From the NCBI GenBank assembly GCA_025465095.1, contig JAODME010000012.1:62001-126000 (forward strand): a stretch of 64,000 nucleotides of DNA. The letters are read 5' to 3'. The stretch's first letter is position 1, and every line of letters begins with the position of its first letter. Source of the DNA: Microbacteriaceae bacterium. Lineage in GTDB: Bacteria > Actinomycetota > Actinomycetes > Actinomycetales > Microbacteriaceae. The position numbers were made by a program, and so were the translations under genes. The notes beneath the pieces are model-generated. The model was not told the origin of the DNA. It saw only the letters and a list, made by a program, of their open reading frames with translations, and searched no databases. This document shows, in pieces, positions 35,399 through 46,740 of the stretch.

Positions 35399-35511
35399 AT
35401 CCTCAGTACCTGCGGCCAGTCGGTCGAATCGGCGGGAGCTCTCATCGATCCGAACCAGTTTCATCCTCGGGTCCGGTGACGTTCATCCGACCACCGGTTC
35501 CAGTGGCTCGG

Positions 35512-36147
35512 TCAATCCACTGTAGCCCGAAAGACCCGCGTGACCTCTGTCACCACGCCCTCGCCGAGCGTCAAAACCTCGAAATTCGACAGTCGCAGGC
35601 GGCGAATAACTTTTGCCGCCGCCTCGACCTCCGCGGCGACGTTGGCACCCTTCATGAGCAGCATCTCGCCGCCGGCGCGCACCAGCGGCACGGCTAACGG
35701 GAGCAGTTTCGACAGTGCGGTGACGGCGCGAGCGGTGACTTGGTCGAGATTAGGGTCGAGCCGTGCCTCTTCTGCACGAGCACGCACCACCTCCACGTTG
35801 CTCAGCCCAAGACGTTCCGCTTCCTGGCGTAGCCACTCCACCCGGCGCTCCATAGGTTCAATGAGCACGAGCTGCGTGTCCGGCCGCGCGATCGCGAGAA
35901 CGATGCCGGGAAGGCCGGCGCCGCTCCCGATATCTCCCACCCGCGCACCCGTACGCAGCAGGGGAGCAACGAGCGCGCAGTTCAGAATGTGCCGAGTCCA
36001 TAGACGTGGAAGCTCGAGCGGCCCGATGAGTCCTAGCTCCTCACCCCGAGAAGCCAGCTCTTCGACATAGTCGCGAGCCACGCCAAGGCGAGCGCCGAAC
36101 AGTTCAGCCGCGACTGCCGGCTCCTCTTCCAAGCGAACTGTGGTCAC
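35512..36147 (-). CDS. rsmG: 16S rRNA (guanine-N7) methyltransferase
   Basis: A 211-residue SAM-dependent enzyme (GidB) methylating G527 of 16S rRNA. The SAM loop VGDIGSGAGLPGIVLAI is followed by the acidic end LVLIEPMERRVEWL. The sequence LPRLWTRHILNCALVAPLL is typical of the family. A GTG at 36147 and a TTG at 36159 are both possible starts; neither has a strong ribosome site. It lies between the two parS sites. Confidence 0.93.
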   Translation of the reverse strand: MTTVRLEEEPAVAAELFGARLGVARDYVEELASRGEELGLIGPLELPRLWTRHILNCALVAPLLRTGARVGDIGSGAGLPGIVLAIARPDTQLVLIEPMERRVEWLRQEAERLGLSNVEVVRARAEEARLDPNLDQVTARAVTALSKLLPLAVPLVRAGGEMLLMKGANVAAEVEAAAKVIRRLRLSNFEVLTLGEGVVTEVTRVFRATVD

Positions 36148-36159
36148 GATCGGCCGCAA

Positions 36160-36175
36160 TGTTTCACGTGAAACT
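36160..36175. promoter_or_regulatory. parS: parS site 2, overlapping the jag stop codon
   Basis: TGTTTCACGTGAAACT is one base from consensus. It covers the first two bases of the jag stop codon triplet (36174-36176) and ends the rsmG upstream gap. Confidence 0.93.
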
Positions 36176-36731
36176 ATCCGCGGCTGACGACGGTGTGACG
36201 GTCGCGGCCTTCGCCCTCTGACTGGGAGGTGAAGCCACGCCCCGCGACGATGTCGTGAACGAGTTTGCGCTCGTAGGACGACATGGGAGGAAGCGACGCC
36301 GACTGCGCACCGCCGTCGATTCGCTCGATGGCATGATCGACCAGGGCGCTGAGTTCGGCCGCCCGTGTGTCGCGTGATCCGCCGACGTCGAGGATCAAGC
36401 GGGAGTAGGATCCGGTTTTCGCCTGTACGGCGAGGCGGGTGAGTTCCTGAAGAGCGACGACCGTGTCCGGCTTGGAGAGAATCCGGAGGTTGCTCTCGCT
36501 GCTTGAGTTGACCGAGAGGTACGCTCTTCCGTCCCGAGCGTCGATGTCGATGTCTCCGTCGAGATCGGTGATGTCCAGTAGCTCCTCGATGTAGTCGGCA
36601 GCGATATCCCCCTCCTCCTCGAGCTGGGCTACACTGCGCTCTGCCTCCACGGGCTTCGCCAGCTCCGAGGCGTGCCCTGTATCAATGGTGGTCGTCGTGC
36701 CGGCCTCATCTGGTGTGCTGATGTCGCTCAT
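36174..36731 (-). CDS. jag: RNA-binding protein Jag/KhpB (KH-R3H)
   Basis: A 185-residue single-strand nucleic-acid-binding protein. An acidic N-terminal linker (about 1-45) is followed by a KH-like domain (about 45-110) and a C-terminal R3H domain (MSSYERKLVHDIVAGRGFTSQSEGEGRDRH). The N-terminal Jag_N domain of firmicute homologues is missing, as is common in actinobacteria. It lies between yidC and rsmG, the conserved order, and probably links RNA control to cell-envelope growth. Confidence 0.93.
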   Translation of the reverse strand: MSDISTPDEAGTTTTIDTGHASELAKPVEAERSVAQLEEEGDIAADYIEELLDITDLDGDIDIDARDGRAYLSVNSSSESNLRILSKPDTVVALQELTRLAVQAKTGSYSRLILDVGGSRDTRAAELSALVDHAIERIDGGAQSASLPPMSSYERKLVHDIVAGRGFTSQSEGEGRDRHTVVSRG

Positions 36732-36791
36732 GCGCTACTTTCTGTACAAGGAATGGCCGCGATGGGGGAGTGCCATCGGAGTGGGTGGGCG

Positions 36792-37760
36792 TCAGCGCTT
36801 GCCGTTGGGCTTCTTCTTAGCCCTGGCTTTTCCCACGGGCTGCTGACGTTGCGCGGGCTTGACCTGGTCGACCGGCTTCTCGCTCTTGTCCTCGATGACG
36901 ACGATGCCGCGCCGTGTGTTCTTCTTGGCAAGCCGGTTCTCTCGAGCGAGTGCGGCCTCGCTTCCAGGCGTGGGCATGTTGCGGATCACGATGAACTGTT
37001 GAACCATCGTCCAGAAGTTGGACACGAGCCAATAGAACATGACGCCCAGTGGGAAGGTGAAACCGGAGAACGCGAAGACCAGTGGAAGGATGTACAGCAG
37101 CACGCGCTGCTGCTTGAACATCGGCGAGTTCTGCATCTCAGGCGACTGGTTCTTCGACATGATCTGGAGTTGGGTGATGAACTGCGATCCGGTCATGAGA
37201 ACGACCATGATCGACGCGATCACGATCACGGCAACATTCCCTTCGGCCGTGCTGATAGCCAGGCGCAGGGGAGCGCCGAGGAGCTCGGAGTTTCCGAAAG
37301 ACTCGGACAGGGTCTCGTTGAGCAATCCGACTCCCGCGACGCGGTTGTCCGACTGGTTCTGCGCATCGCTTAGAACTGCGAAGAGACCGAAGAAGATCGG
37401 CATCTGGAGCAGTAGCGGCAAGCACGAACTGAGGGGATTGGTTCCCGTCCTCTTGTAGAGTGCCATCGTCTCGCGCTGCATCGCCTCACGAGAGAACTGG
37501 TCCTTCTTGCCCTTGTACTTGTCCTGGATCTTCTTGAGGTGAGGTGCGACCTCGAGCATTCGGCGTTGACTTTTGATCTGGCGCACGAATATGGGAATCA
37601 GTGCGGCCCGGACCACGAGAACAAGTCCGACGATGGAGAGGACCCACGTCAGCCCGGCATCCTGATCGAGCCCCACCGCGGTCAGAAGAAAGTGGAACGC
37701 GACGAGGATTGCCTCAATGACCCACTTGATGGGCCAGAGGATTATTCCGAAAATATCCAT
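36792..37760 (-). CDS. yidC: membrane protein insertase YidC/Oxa1
   Basis: A 322-residue insertase. An N-terminal membrane helix is followed by the five-helix Oxa1 core containing VRAALIPIFVRQIKSQRRM and TNPLSSCLPLLLQMPIFFGLF. The C-terminal cytoplasmic tail is strongly basic (KARAKKKPNGKR) for ribosome contact. No large periplasmic domain is present, as in Gram-positive YidC. It lies between yidD and jag. Confidence 0.95.
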   Translation of the reverse strand: MDIFGIILWPIKWVIEAILVAFHFLLTAVGLDQDAGLTWVLSIVGLVLVVRAALIPIFVRQIKSQRRMLEVAPHLKKIQDKYKGKKDQFSREAMQRETMALYKRTGTNPLSSCLPLLLQMPIFFGLFAVLSDAQNQSDNRVAGVGLLNETLSESFGNSELLGAPLRLAISTAEGNVAVIVIASIMVVLMTGSQFITQLQIMSKNQSPEMQNSPMFKQQRVLLYILPLVFAFSGFTFPLGVMFYWLVSNFWTMVQQFIVIRNMPTPGSEAALARENRLAKKNTRRGIVVIEDKSEKPVDQVKPAQRQQPVGKARAKKKPNGKR

Positions 37761-37768
37761 GCTTCGGT

Positions 37769-38128
37769 TCAGCCCTTTCCGTGGCTATCTACAAGGTCGA
37801 TCGGGCGGGAGTGCGACTGCGGGGCCTTGTCGGCCGCCCGGCTGACGAAACCGAACGGCGAGTAGGAGAATCCCTGGGAGCAGCCCTCGGGTACGTCGTC
37901 CACACCGCCGGCAGCCCAGGGGTGACAACGGACTATTCTTACCGAGCCCAGCCATGTCCCGCGAATCACTCCGTGCCGTTGGATCGCCTGTAGCGCGTAG
38001 GAGGAACAGGACGGGTAATACCGGCACACGTCTCCGTACAAAGGGGAGACCACGGCGCGGTAGACACGCAGAATAAGGACGCAGAGATTGCGGGGCAGTA
38101 GAAAGACGAACCACAGTGCTCGGCTCAT
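37769..38128 (-). CDS. yidD: membrane protein insertion efficiency factor
   Basis: A 119-residue protein of the YidD family. The amphipathic N terminus is LWFVFLLPRNLCVLILRVYR. The conserved cysteine core is CRYYPSCSSYALQAIQRHG, followed by RCHPWAAGGVDDVP. The C-terminal tail is longer than the 70-80-residue minimal form. It aids YidC-dependent insertion. Its ATG overlaps the rnpA stop (ATGA) and it runs into yidC with an 8-bp gap. Confidence 0.93.
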   Translation of the reverse strand: MSRALWFVFLLPRNLCVLILRVYRAVVSPLYGDVCRYYPSCSSYALQAIQRHGVIRGTWLGSVRIVRCHPWAAGGVDDVPEGCSQGFSYSPFGFVSRAADKAPQSHSRPIDLVDSHGKG

Positions 38129-38466
38129 GCGCGCGCCATACCCTTACTCACAACCTTGCGAAGTTCAGTGCTCAGGGTATCCCAGGAAGCCTGCGCCGAA
38201 ACTGGCAATGCCCTCACCACGACGTCGGTTCCGGGAGGAATCGAGGTGAGGAGCGAAACTGCAATACTCTTCAGTCGCCTGCGGACAAGATTGCGCCGTA
38301 CGGCATTGCCCACCGATTTGGTGATGACGAAGCCGAATCGCACCGTGGAGTGCTCGTCGTTTGCTCGCCAATAGACGAGGGCGTGCGCGCTCGCAATACG
38401 CCGGCCACGCCTCATCGTCGACCGGTATTCATCCGCTTGGACAATCCGGTTGGATTTCGCGAGCAC
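38125..38466 (-). CDS. rnpA: ribonuclease P protein component
   Basis: A 113-residue basic protein subunit of RNase P, which processes the 5' ends of tRNAs. The RNR signature region is KSVGNAVRRNLVRRRLKSI at about 50-68. Length is standard. The gene follows rpmH by 15 bp and is coupled to yidD by an ATGA overlap. Confidence 0.95.
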   Translation of the reverse strand: MLAKSNRIVQADEYRSTMRRGRRIASAHALVYWRANDEHSTVRFGFVITKSVGNAVRRNLVRRRLKSIAVSLLTSIPPGTDVVVRALPVSAQASWDTLSTELRKVVSKGMARA

Positions 38467-38481
38467 CGCCTGGAATGGCGG

Positions 38482-38619
38482 CTAGGCGGAGAGTTCGGTG
38501 CGACCCTTGCGACGGCGCGCTCCGAGGATCGCGCGACCGGCACGGGTGCGCATCCGAAGGCGGAAACCGTGCACCTTGGCGCGGCGGCGGTTGTTGGGCT
38601 GGAATGTGCGCTTGCTCAT
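38482..38619 (-). CDS. rpmH: 50S ribosomal protein L34
   Basis: A 45-residue highly basic protein, [23 protein letters not shown] at the start and [11 protein letters not shown] at the end. It is the first gene left of the origin, transcribed away from dnaA. It heads the rpmH-rnpA-yidD-yidC-jag run. Confidence 0.97.
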   Translation of the reverse strand: MSKRTFQPNNRRRAKVHGFRLRMRTRAGRAILGARRRKGRTELSA

Positions 38620-38794
38620 AGTTCGTTCTCCACGACGTCAGTCGATAGTTCTGTGGCTTTCGATTACCTGTCGGTGGGCAGTCCCAGCCGACAGGCCATA
38701 ACCAGGTGGCGCCCTGGAAGGACGGGATGGCCGGGTGGGCCAAAGAAGTCAACTGACTAAAAATACGGTGTAAACGGGCTGCGGTCAAACCGTA

Positions 38795-38891
38795 TGTGAA
38801 TAACGAGACACTATCCACATGTGCATAACTCAGCTTGCCAAGGACATACCTGTGCAAACTAAGGTGGATGAACTGCACAGCCGGTGGATAA
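38795..38891. promoter_or_regulatory. DnaA-box cluster upstream of dnaA
   Basis: The rpmH-dnaA gap (38620-38946) holds four 9-mers one base from TTATCCACA or its complement: TGTGAATAA (38795-38803), CTATCCACA (38811-38819), TGTGCATAA (38820-38828) and GGTGGATAA (38883-38891). Two abut, facing each other. This fits dnaA autoregulation or an accessory part of the origin. The divergent rpmH and dnaA promoters must also lie here. Confidence 0.7.
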
Positions 38892-38946
38892 CCCTGTGAG
38901 TAACCCGGGGAAACTTGATCTGAGGACAGCGTGTTGAAGAGCGAAA

Positions 38947-40362
38947 ATGACTGACGGCGTGGACGAGATTCAGCCCATCTGGCACTCGGTCCTAGCGAGC
39001 CTGCGTTCGGACGAGAGGATCACCCCCCAGCTGCAGGGTTTCCTTAGTCTCGTCGAGCCCAAGGGGGTCATGGCCGGCACGCTCTACCTTGAGGTACCGA
39101 ACGATCTGACCCGAGGAATGCTCGAGCAACGGATCCGACTTCCCTTGCTCAATGCGATCGCCGCCCTCGGCGACGACGTTCCGGTCGCCAACTTCGCCAT
39201 TGTGGTGAACCCGGACATCTCGCAAGATCCCCTGCATCCTTCTGCCGAGCCCGCCGAGCCACCATGGGTCGAACATCCGCCAGTCACATCTCCCTCGGAG
39301 TCGCATGCGAACCGGTCCGACTCACGCCTGAACCCCAAGTACAACTTTGACAACTTCGTCATCGGCGGGTCCAACCGATTCGCTCACGCTGCCGCGGTCG
39401 CGGTGGCCGAAGCGCCCGCGAAGGCCTACAACCCCCTGTTCATCTACGGCGACTCGGGCCTCGGCAAGACACACCTTCTGCACGCGATTGGTCATTATGC
39501 AGAGAGTCTGTACCCGGGCATTCGTGTCCGTTACGTCAGCTCGGAGGAGTTCACCAACGACTTCATCAACTCGATCGCCAACAACAGGGCGTCGGTCTTC
39601 CAGTCGCGCTATCGCGACATCGACATCCTGCTGATCGACGACATCCAGTTTCTACAGGGCAAGGACTCGACTCAGGAAGCGTTCTTCCACACCTTCAACA
39701 CCCTTCACGACCACAACAAGCAGGTGGTGATCACGAGCGACCTCCCGCCGAAGCACCTCACCGGGTTCGAAGATCGGATGCGCTCTCGCTTCGAGTGGGG
39801 ACTCATTACCGACGTGCAAGCTCCCGATCTCGAGACACGCATCGCGATTCTTCGTAAAAAGGCTCAAAGTGATCGCCTCCAGGTTCCCGACGACATTCTC
39901 GAATACATGGCCTCCAAGGTGTCCTCCAACATCCGTGAGCTGGAGGGCACTCTCATCCGTGTGACCGCCTTCTCGAGCCTCAACCGGATGCCCGTCGACC
40001 TGGCGCTGGTGCAGACGGTACTGAAGGACCTCATCACCCTCGATGACGACAACGTCATATCGCCGGTCGACATCATCAATCACACCGCCGACTACTTCAA
40101 GCTCACGGTAGACGACCTCTACGGCTCCTCTCGTTCACAGGCGGTCGCGACGGCTCGACAGATTGCCATGTACCTCTGTCGCGAGCTCACCAACCTCTCC
40201 CTGCCCAAGATCGGGCAACTGTTCGGAAATCGCGATCACACGACCGTGATGTACGCGAACAAGAAAATCAGCGAGCTGATGAAGGAACGCCGGTCGATCT
40301 ACAACCAGGTCACCGAGCTGACCAGCCGAATCAAGCAGAACCACCGGTACAGCAGTCTCTGA
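38947..40362 (+). CDS. dnaA: chromosomal replication initiator protein
   Basis: A 471-residue AAA+ initiator. N-terminal domain I (about 1-85) is followed by a variable Pro/Ser linker (95-120) and the ATPase with Walker A GDSGLGKTH and Walker B LLIDDIQFL. The C-terminal DNA-binding domain carries the DnaA signature FGNRDHTTVMYANKKI. It melts oriC and recruits DnaB. The ATG at 38947 lies after a weak purine stretch. Confidence 0.97.
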   Translation: MTDGVDEIQPIWHSVLASLRSDERITPQLQGFLSLVEPKGVMAGTLYLEVPNDLTRGMLEQRIRLPLLNAIAALGDDVPVANFAIVVNPDISQDPLHPSAEPAEPPWVEHPPVTSPSESHANRSDSRLNPKYNFDNFVIGGSNRFAHAAAVAVAEAPAKAYNPLFIYGDSGLGKTHLLHAIGHYAESLYPGIRVRYVSSEEFTNDFINSIANNRASVFQSRYRDIDILLIDDIQFLQGKDSTQEAFFHTFNTLHDHNKQVVITSDLPPKHLTGFEDRMRSRFEWGLITDVQAPDLETRIAILRKKAQSDRLQVPDDILEYMASKVSSNIRELEGTLIRVTAFSSLNRMPVDLALVQTVLKDLITLDDDNVISPVDIINHTADYFKLTVDDLYGSSRSQAVATARQIAMYLCRELTNLSLPKIGQLFGNRDHTTVMYANKKISELMKERRSIYNQVTELTSRIKQNHRYSSL

Positions 40363-40396
40363 GACTGACCCCCGAAAGCGGGGCAAAACTCCACAG

Positions 40397-40640
40397 TGTG
40401 GATAACTTGTGGAAAACGGTGGATAAGTCGATCCAAGCATGGGAGCAAACAACCTTGCTTGTGGAAAGTCCTCAGGCTGCTGGGGCGTTCCCACGATTGC
40501 GATGCGGATCCGCTAACAGCCCGTACACATCTGACACGCGTGTAGTTTCCCGCTCGGAACGGGCTTGTCCAGAGTTATCCACAGATCCCACAGCGGTTAA
40601 TGACATTGTTCTTTAAAGATCATTTGTTTCCGAAAAGAAC
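40397..40640. other. oriC: replication origin, dnaA-dnaN intergenic region
   Basis: The 361-bp gap contains DnaA boxes TGTGGATAA (40397-40405, perfect), TGTGGAAAA (40408-40416), GGTGGATAA (40418-40426), TGTGGAAAG (40460-40468) and TTATCCACA (40575-40583, perfect, inverted). An AT-rich stretch (about 40594-40640) then resembles an unwinding element. The box array plus AT-rich stretch between dnaA and dnaN is the classical oriC layout. Confidence 0.88.
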
Positions 40641-40723
40641 CTTCGGGTCGCCGATAGCGCCACTTCGGGCACTTTCGGCTGTGTCAGTATTGACCCCCGA
40701 GTCACCAATGCAGGGGAGCCCCC

Positions 40724-41869
40724 ATGAAGTTTCAGGTCAACCGCGACGTGTTCAGCGAAGCCGTCTCCTTTGCCGTGAAACTCCTGCCACAACGCACCAC
40801 ACTTCCGATCCTGAGCGGCGTGCTCATCGAGGCCTCAGATTCGGGGCTGAGTCTGTCGTCATTCGACTATGAAGTGTCCGCTCAGACGTCAATCGCAGCG
40901 GAGGTTGAGGAGCCGGGCAGGATCCTCGTCTCCGGCCGGCTCCTTGCCGACATCGCGAGCCGACTTCCGAACGCTCCAGTTCAGTTCACGACGAAGGAAT
41001 CCCGCATCATCGTGACCTGCGGGTCCGCCAACTTCACCTTGCTGAGCATGCCGGTGGAGGAATATCCGACTCTCCCTCAGGTATCCGATCAGACCGGGCT
41101 TCTTCCCGCCGAGGAATTCGCGAACGCCATCGCCCAGGTCGCCGTGGCCGCATCGCGCGACGACGTCACCCCGGTCATCACCGGCGTGCAATTGGAAGTG
41201 TCGGAGAACTCGGTGAGTCTGGTGGCGACCGACCGCTACCGAGTGGCGGTTCGATCCATCGACTGGGATTCCGCCGGTTCGAACGTCACCTCGGTGACGG
41301 CACTCGTGCCGGCACGAACCCTGCAGGAGATCGGCAAGACTTTCGGACACAGTGGCACCATCTCCGTGGCCATCACCAGCACCGACGATCGAGAGCTGAT
41401 CGCCTTCCGTGCGGACAAGAAGACGGTCACCTCCCTGCTGATCAAGGGGAACTTCCCGCCTGTCAAGAGGCTGTTCCCCGAAACAGTCGACAACTACGCG
41501 GTCATCAACACGGGCGAGCTCATCGAAGCCGTGCGCCGTGTCTCGCTCGTCCTCGAGCGGGAGGCGGCTCTGCGCTTCAGCTTTTCCAGTGACGGTCTGA
41601 CCCTCGAAGCGATCGGTTCAGAACAGGCCCAAGCATCCGAGTCGATCGACGCCTTCCTCACCGGCGTCGATACCGTCGTGTCGCTCAAGCCGCAGTTCCT
41701 CCTCGACGGGTTAGGCGCTGTGCACTCCGAGTTCGTGCGTATCTCCTTCACGAAGACCGAGAATCCCAACAAACCCGGACCGGTACTCATCACCAGCCAG
41801 TCATCGAAGGACCACGCGGGCGCCGACGACTACAAATACCTCTTGCAACCCAACCTCCTCCTGCGCTGA
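40724..41869 (+). CDS. dnaN: DNA polymerase III subunit beta (sliding clamp)
   Basis: A 381-residue clamp protein that tethers the polymerase. It starts MKFQVNRDVFSEAVSFAVKLLPQRTTLPILSGV and has three tandem clamp folds. The C terminus has YKYLLQPNLLLR in place of the usual Y-MPMRL end. Length is standard. An AGGGGAG ribosome site precedes the ATG. It is first in dnaN-gnd-recF-dciA. Confidence 0.97.
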   Translation: MKFQVNRDVFSEAVSFAVKLLPQRTTLPILSGVLIEASDSGLSLSSFDYEVSAQTSIAAEVEEPGRILVSGRLLADIASRLPNAPVQFTTKESRIIVTCGSANFTLLSMPVEEYPTLPQVSDQTGLLPAEEFANAIAQVAVAASRDDVTPVITGVQLEVSENSVSLVATDRYRVAVRSIDWDSAGSNVTSVTALVPARTLQEIGKTFGHSGTISVAITSTDDRELIAFRADKKTVTSLLIKGNFPPVKRLFPETVDNYAVINTGELIEAVRRVSLVLEREAALRFSFSSDGLTLEAIGSEQAQASESIDAFLTGVDTVVSLKPQFLLDGLGAVHSEFVRISFTKTENPNKPGPVLITSQSSKDHAGADDYKYLLQPNLLLR

Positions 41870-41890
41870 GCGCTGAAGAACGGAGCCACC

Positions 41891-42781
41891 ATGCACATCG
41901 GACTCGTCGGCCTGGGCAAGATGGGCAACAACATGCGCACCAGGCTGCGCAACCACGACATCGAGGTCACCGGATTCGATCGGAATCCTGACGTGACGGA
42001 TGTCGCCGGTCTCGCCGAGCTCGCCGCCTCCCTCCCGGCGCCACGGATTGTCTGGGTCATGGTTCCTGCCGGCAGGATCACCCGAGAGGTCGTCGTGGAT
42101 CTCCTCGACGTGCTTTCCGAAGGCGATCTGATCATCGACGGCGGAAATTCCCGGTTCACCGAGGACATCGTGCACGCCGAACTCGCGTCTGCCAAAAACA
42201 TCCACTACCTCGACGTCGGCGTGTCCGGCGGGGTGTGGGGCCTTGAGAACGGCTACGGGCTCATGGTCGGCGGCAACGCGGAGCTCGTTGCCCGAGCGAT
42301 GCCGGTGTTCGACGCGCTGCGTCCGGACGGGCCACGCGAGGAAGGTTTCGTGCACGCCGGCGAGACGGGAGCCGGGCACTACGCGAAAATGGTACATAAC
42401 GGTATCGAATACGCGCTCATGCAAGCCTTCGCCGAGGGATATGAGCTGCTCGACAAGCGCGATGACATTATCAAGGACGTCACCGGAACCTTCAAAGCCT
42501 GGCAACGTGGCACCGTCGTGCGGTCCTGGCTTCTCGAACTGCTCGTCAAGGCGCTAGAGGAGGATCCCGAATTCGACGACATCGAAGGCTACGTCGAGGA
42601 TTCGGGTGAGGGACGCTGGACCGTCGAAGAGGCGATCGCCAACGCTGTCCCTGTGCCCACAATCAGCGCTTCGATTTTCGCCCGATTCGTGTCACGCCAG
42701 GGCGACGGATCACCCGCCATGAAGGCGGTTGCTGCTCTGCGCAACCAATTTGGCGGACACGGAGTGAAGAAGGCCAGGTAG
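41891..42781 (+). CDS. gnd: 6-phosphogluconate dehydrogenase, short (Gnd/GntZ-type) form
   Basis: A 296-residue decarboxylating dehydrogenase of the pentose-phosphate pathway. The cofactor loop is GLVGLGKMGNNMRTRL. IIDGGNSRFTED and the catalytic GHYAKMVHNGIEYALMQ are visible. It is the short, usually NAD-dependent form (about 300 residues) rather than the 470-residue NADP form. It lies between dnaN and recF, an arrangement known from other actinobacteria. Confidence 0.93.
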   Translation: MHIGLVGLGKMGNNMRTRLRNHDIEVTGFDRNPDVTDVAGLAELAASLPAPRIVWVMVPAGRITREVVVDLLDVLSEGDLIIDGGNSRFTEDIVHAELASAKNIHYLDVGVSGGVWGLENGYGLMVGGNAELVARAMPVFDALRPDGPREEGFVHAGETGAGHYAKMVHNGIEYALMQAFAEGYELLDKRDDIIKDVTGTFKAWQRGTVVRSWLLELLVKALEEDPEFDDIEGYVEDSGEGRWTVEEAIANAVPVPTISASIFARFVSRQGDGSPAMKAVAALRNQFGGHGVKKAR

Positions 42782-42836
42782 GGCCATGCAGAATGACCGA
42801 TTCACCCCTGCCAGGTGGCGATCGGACGCGGGATAA

Positions 42837-43975
42837 GTGCTCGTCACACATCTGAGTCTCACCGATTTTCGTAATTACGAGACTGCGGAGGTCGACCTTT
42901 CCCCGGGCGCGAACCTCTTCGTGGGACGAAACGGACAGGGCAAGACCAACCTCGTCGAGTCCCTCGGCTACCTCAGCACGCTCGGGTCGCATCGGGTCTC
43001 CACCGAACACGCGCTGATCCGGCAGGGCCAGGAATCAGCGATTGTCCGGGCCAGGTTGGAGCACGCTGGGCGACAGGTACTCGCCGAAGTGCAGATAAAC
43101 AGGGGCGCGGCCAATCGGGCGCAGGTGAATCGCTCAGCGATCAAGACCCGCGATCTTCCCAGGCATTTCTCGAGTGTCCTCTTCGCGCCGGAAGATCTGG
43201 CGCTCGTCCGAGGCGAGCCGTCGGGTCGACGGCGGTTTCTCGACGAACTTCTCGTTCTGCGAACGCCGCGGCTGTCCGGCGTGATGGCGGATTACGAGAG
43301 AGTGCTGAGACAACGCAACACGCTTCTCAAGACGGCGAGAGCATCGGCGGCAAGGGGCGATCAGCTCGCCACGCTGGAGATCTGGGACGACCGCCTCGTA
43401 GCCCTCGGTTCCGAGATCCTTGCCGCTCGCAGCGTGCTCGTCGCGGAACTACTGCCAGAGATCAGCTCGGCGTACCTGGCGATCGCCGGGGAGGACCATC
43501 ACGCGACGATAGCCGGCCAACTCAGCATCGACGCCTCCGGAGACGAGCCGATCCTCTCGACGAAGGTCCTCCTGACGCGGGACGTTGCGGTGCGATTCCG
43601 GGAGGCCCTGACGCGGGTGCGCCGAGCCGAACTCGATCGTGCGATCACTCTCGTTGGTCCCCACCGCGACGATCTGCTGCTCGAACTCAACGGGATGACC
43701 GCCAGAGGGCACGCGAGCCATGGGGAATCCTGGTCTTTCGCTCTCGCCCTCAAGCTCGCGTCGGCGACGGTGCTGCGACGTGAGTCTTCGAGCGGCGACC
43801 CCGTGCTCATCCTCGATGACGTCTTCGCCGAACTCGACCAGTCGCGGCGCGCACGGCTCGCCGCCGCGATCGCCGACTTCGAGCAGGTGCTCATAACCGC
43901 GGCGGTATACGAGGATGTCCCCTCGGAACTGACAACGACCACGATCCGGATCGTCCAGGGCAGGATCGAGGGAGC

Positions 43976-43979
<4 letters not shown>
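42837..43979 (+). CDS. recF: DNA replication and repair protein RecF
   Basis: A 380-residue SMC-like ATPase acting with RecO and RecR to load RecA at gaps. It has Walker A GRNGQGKTN near residues 32-40, the signature region ASHGESWSFALALKLA and Walker B PVLILDDVFAELD. The start is GTG at 42837. Its stop overlaps the DUF721 gene start by ATGA. Confidence 0.95.
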
Positions 43980-46613
<2,634 letters not shown>

Positions 46614-46626
46614 ATTCGTTATCCCG

Positions 46627-46721
46627 CCGGTTGAGCAGCACCCGACGAAGGAGGACGCGCATCGAAACCCGCACCGAGCTACCTGTTTCGATACGACGCT
46701 TCGCGCCCATTCGACCAGCGG
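46627..46721. repeat. inverted REP-like repeat in the gyrB-gyrA gap
   Basis: The left arm (46627-46669) begins CCGGTTGAGCAGC and ends CGCATCGAAACC. The reverse complement of the right arm (46684-46721) begins CCGCTGGTCGA and ends CGTATCGAAACA. The two arms are related and face each other. Sequences of the CCGGTTGAG...TATCGAAACC type are dispersed intergenic repeats in Microbacteriaceae, as far as I recall. Only this copy pair was noticed in the window. Confidence 0.6.
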
Positions 46722-46740
46722 TAAATGAGAAAGAGACAAC

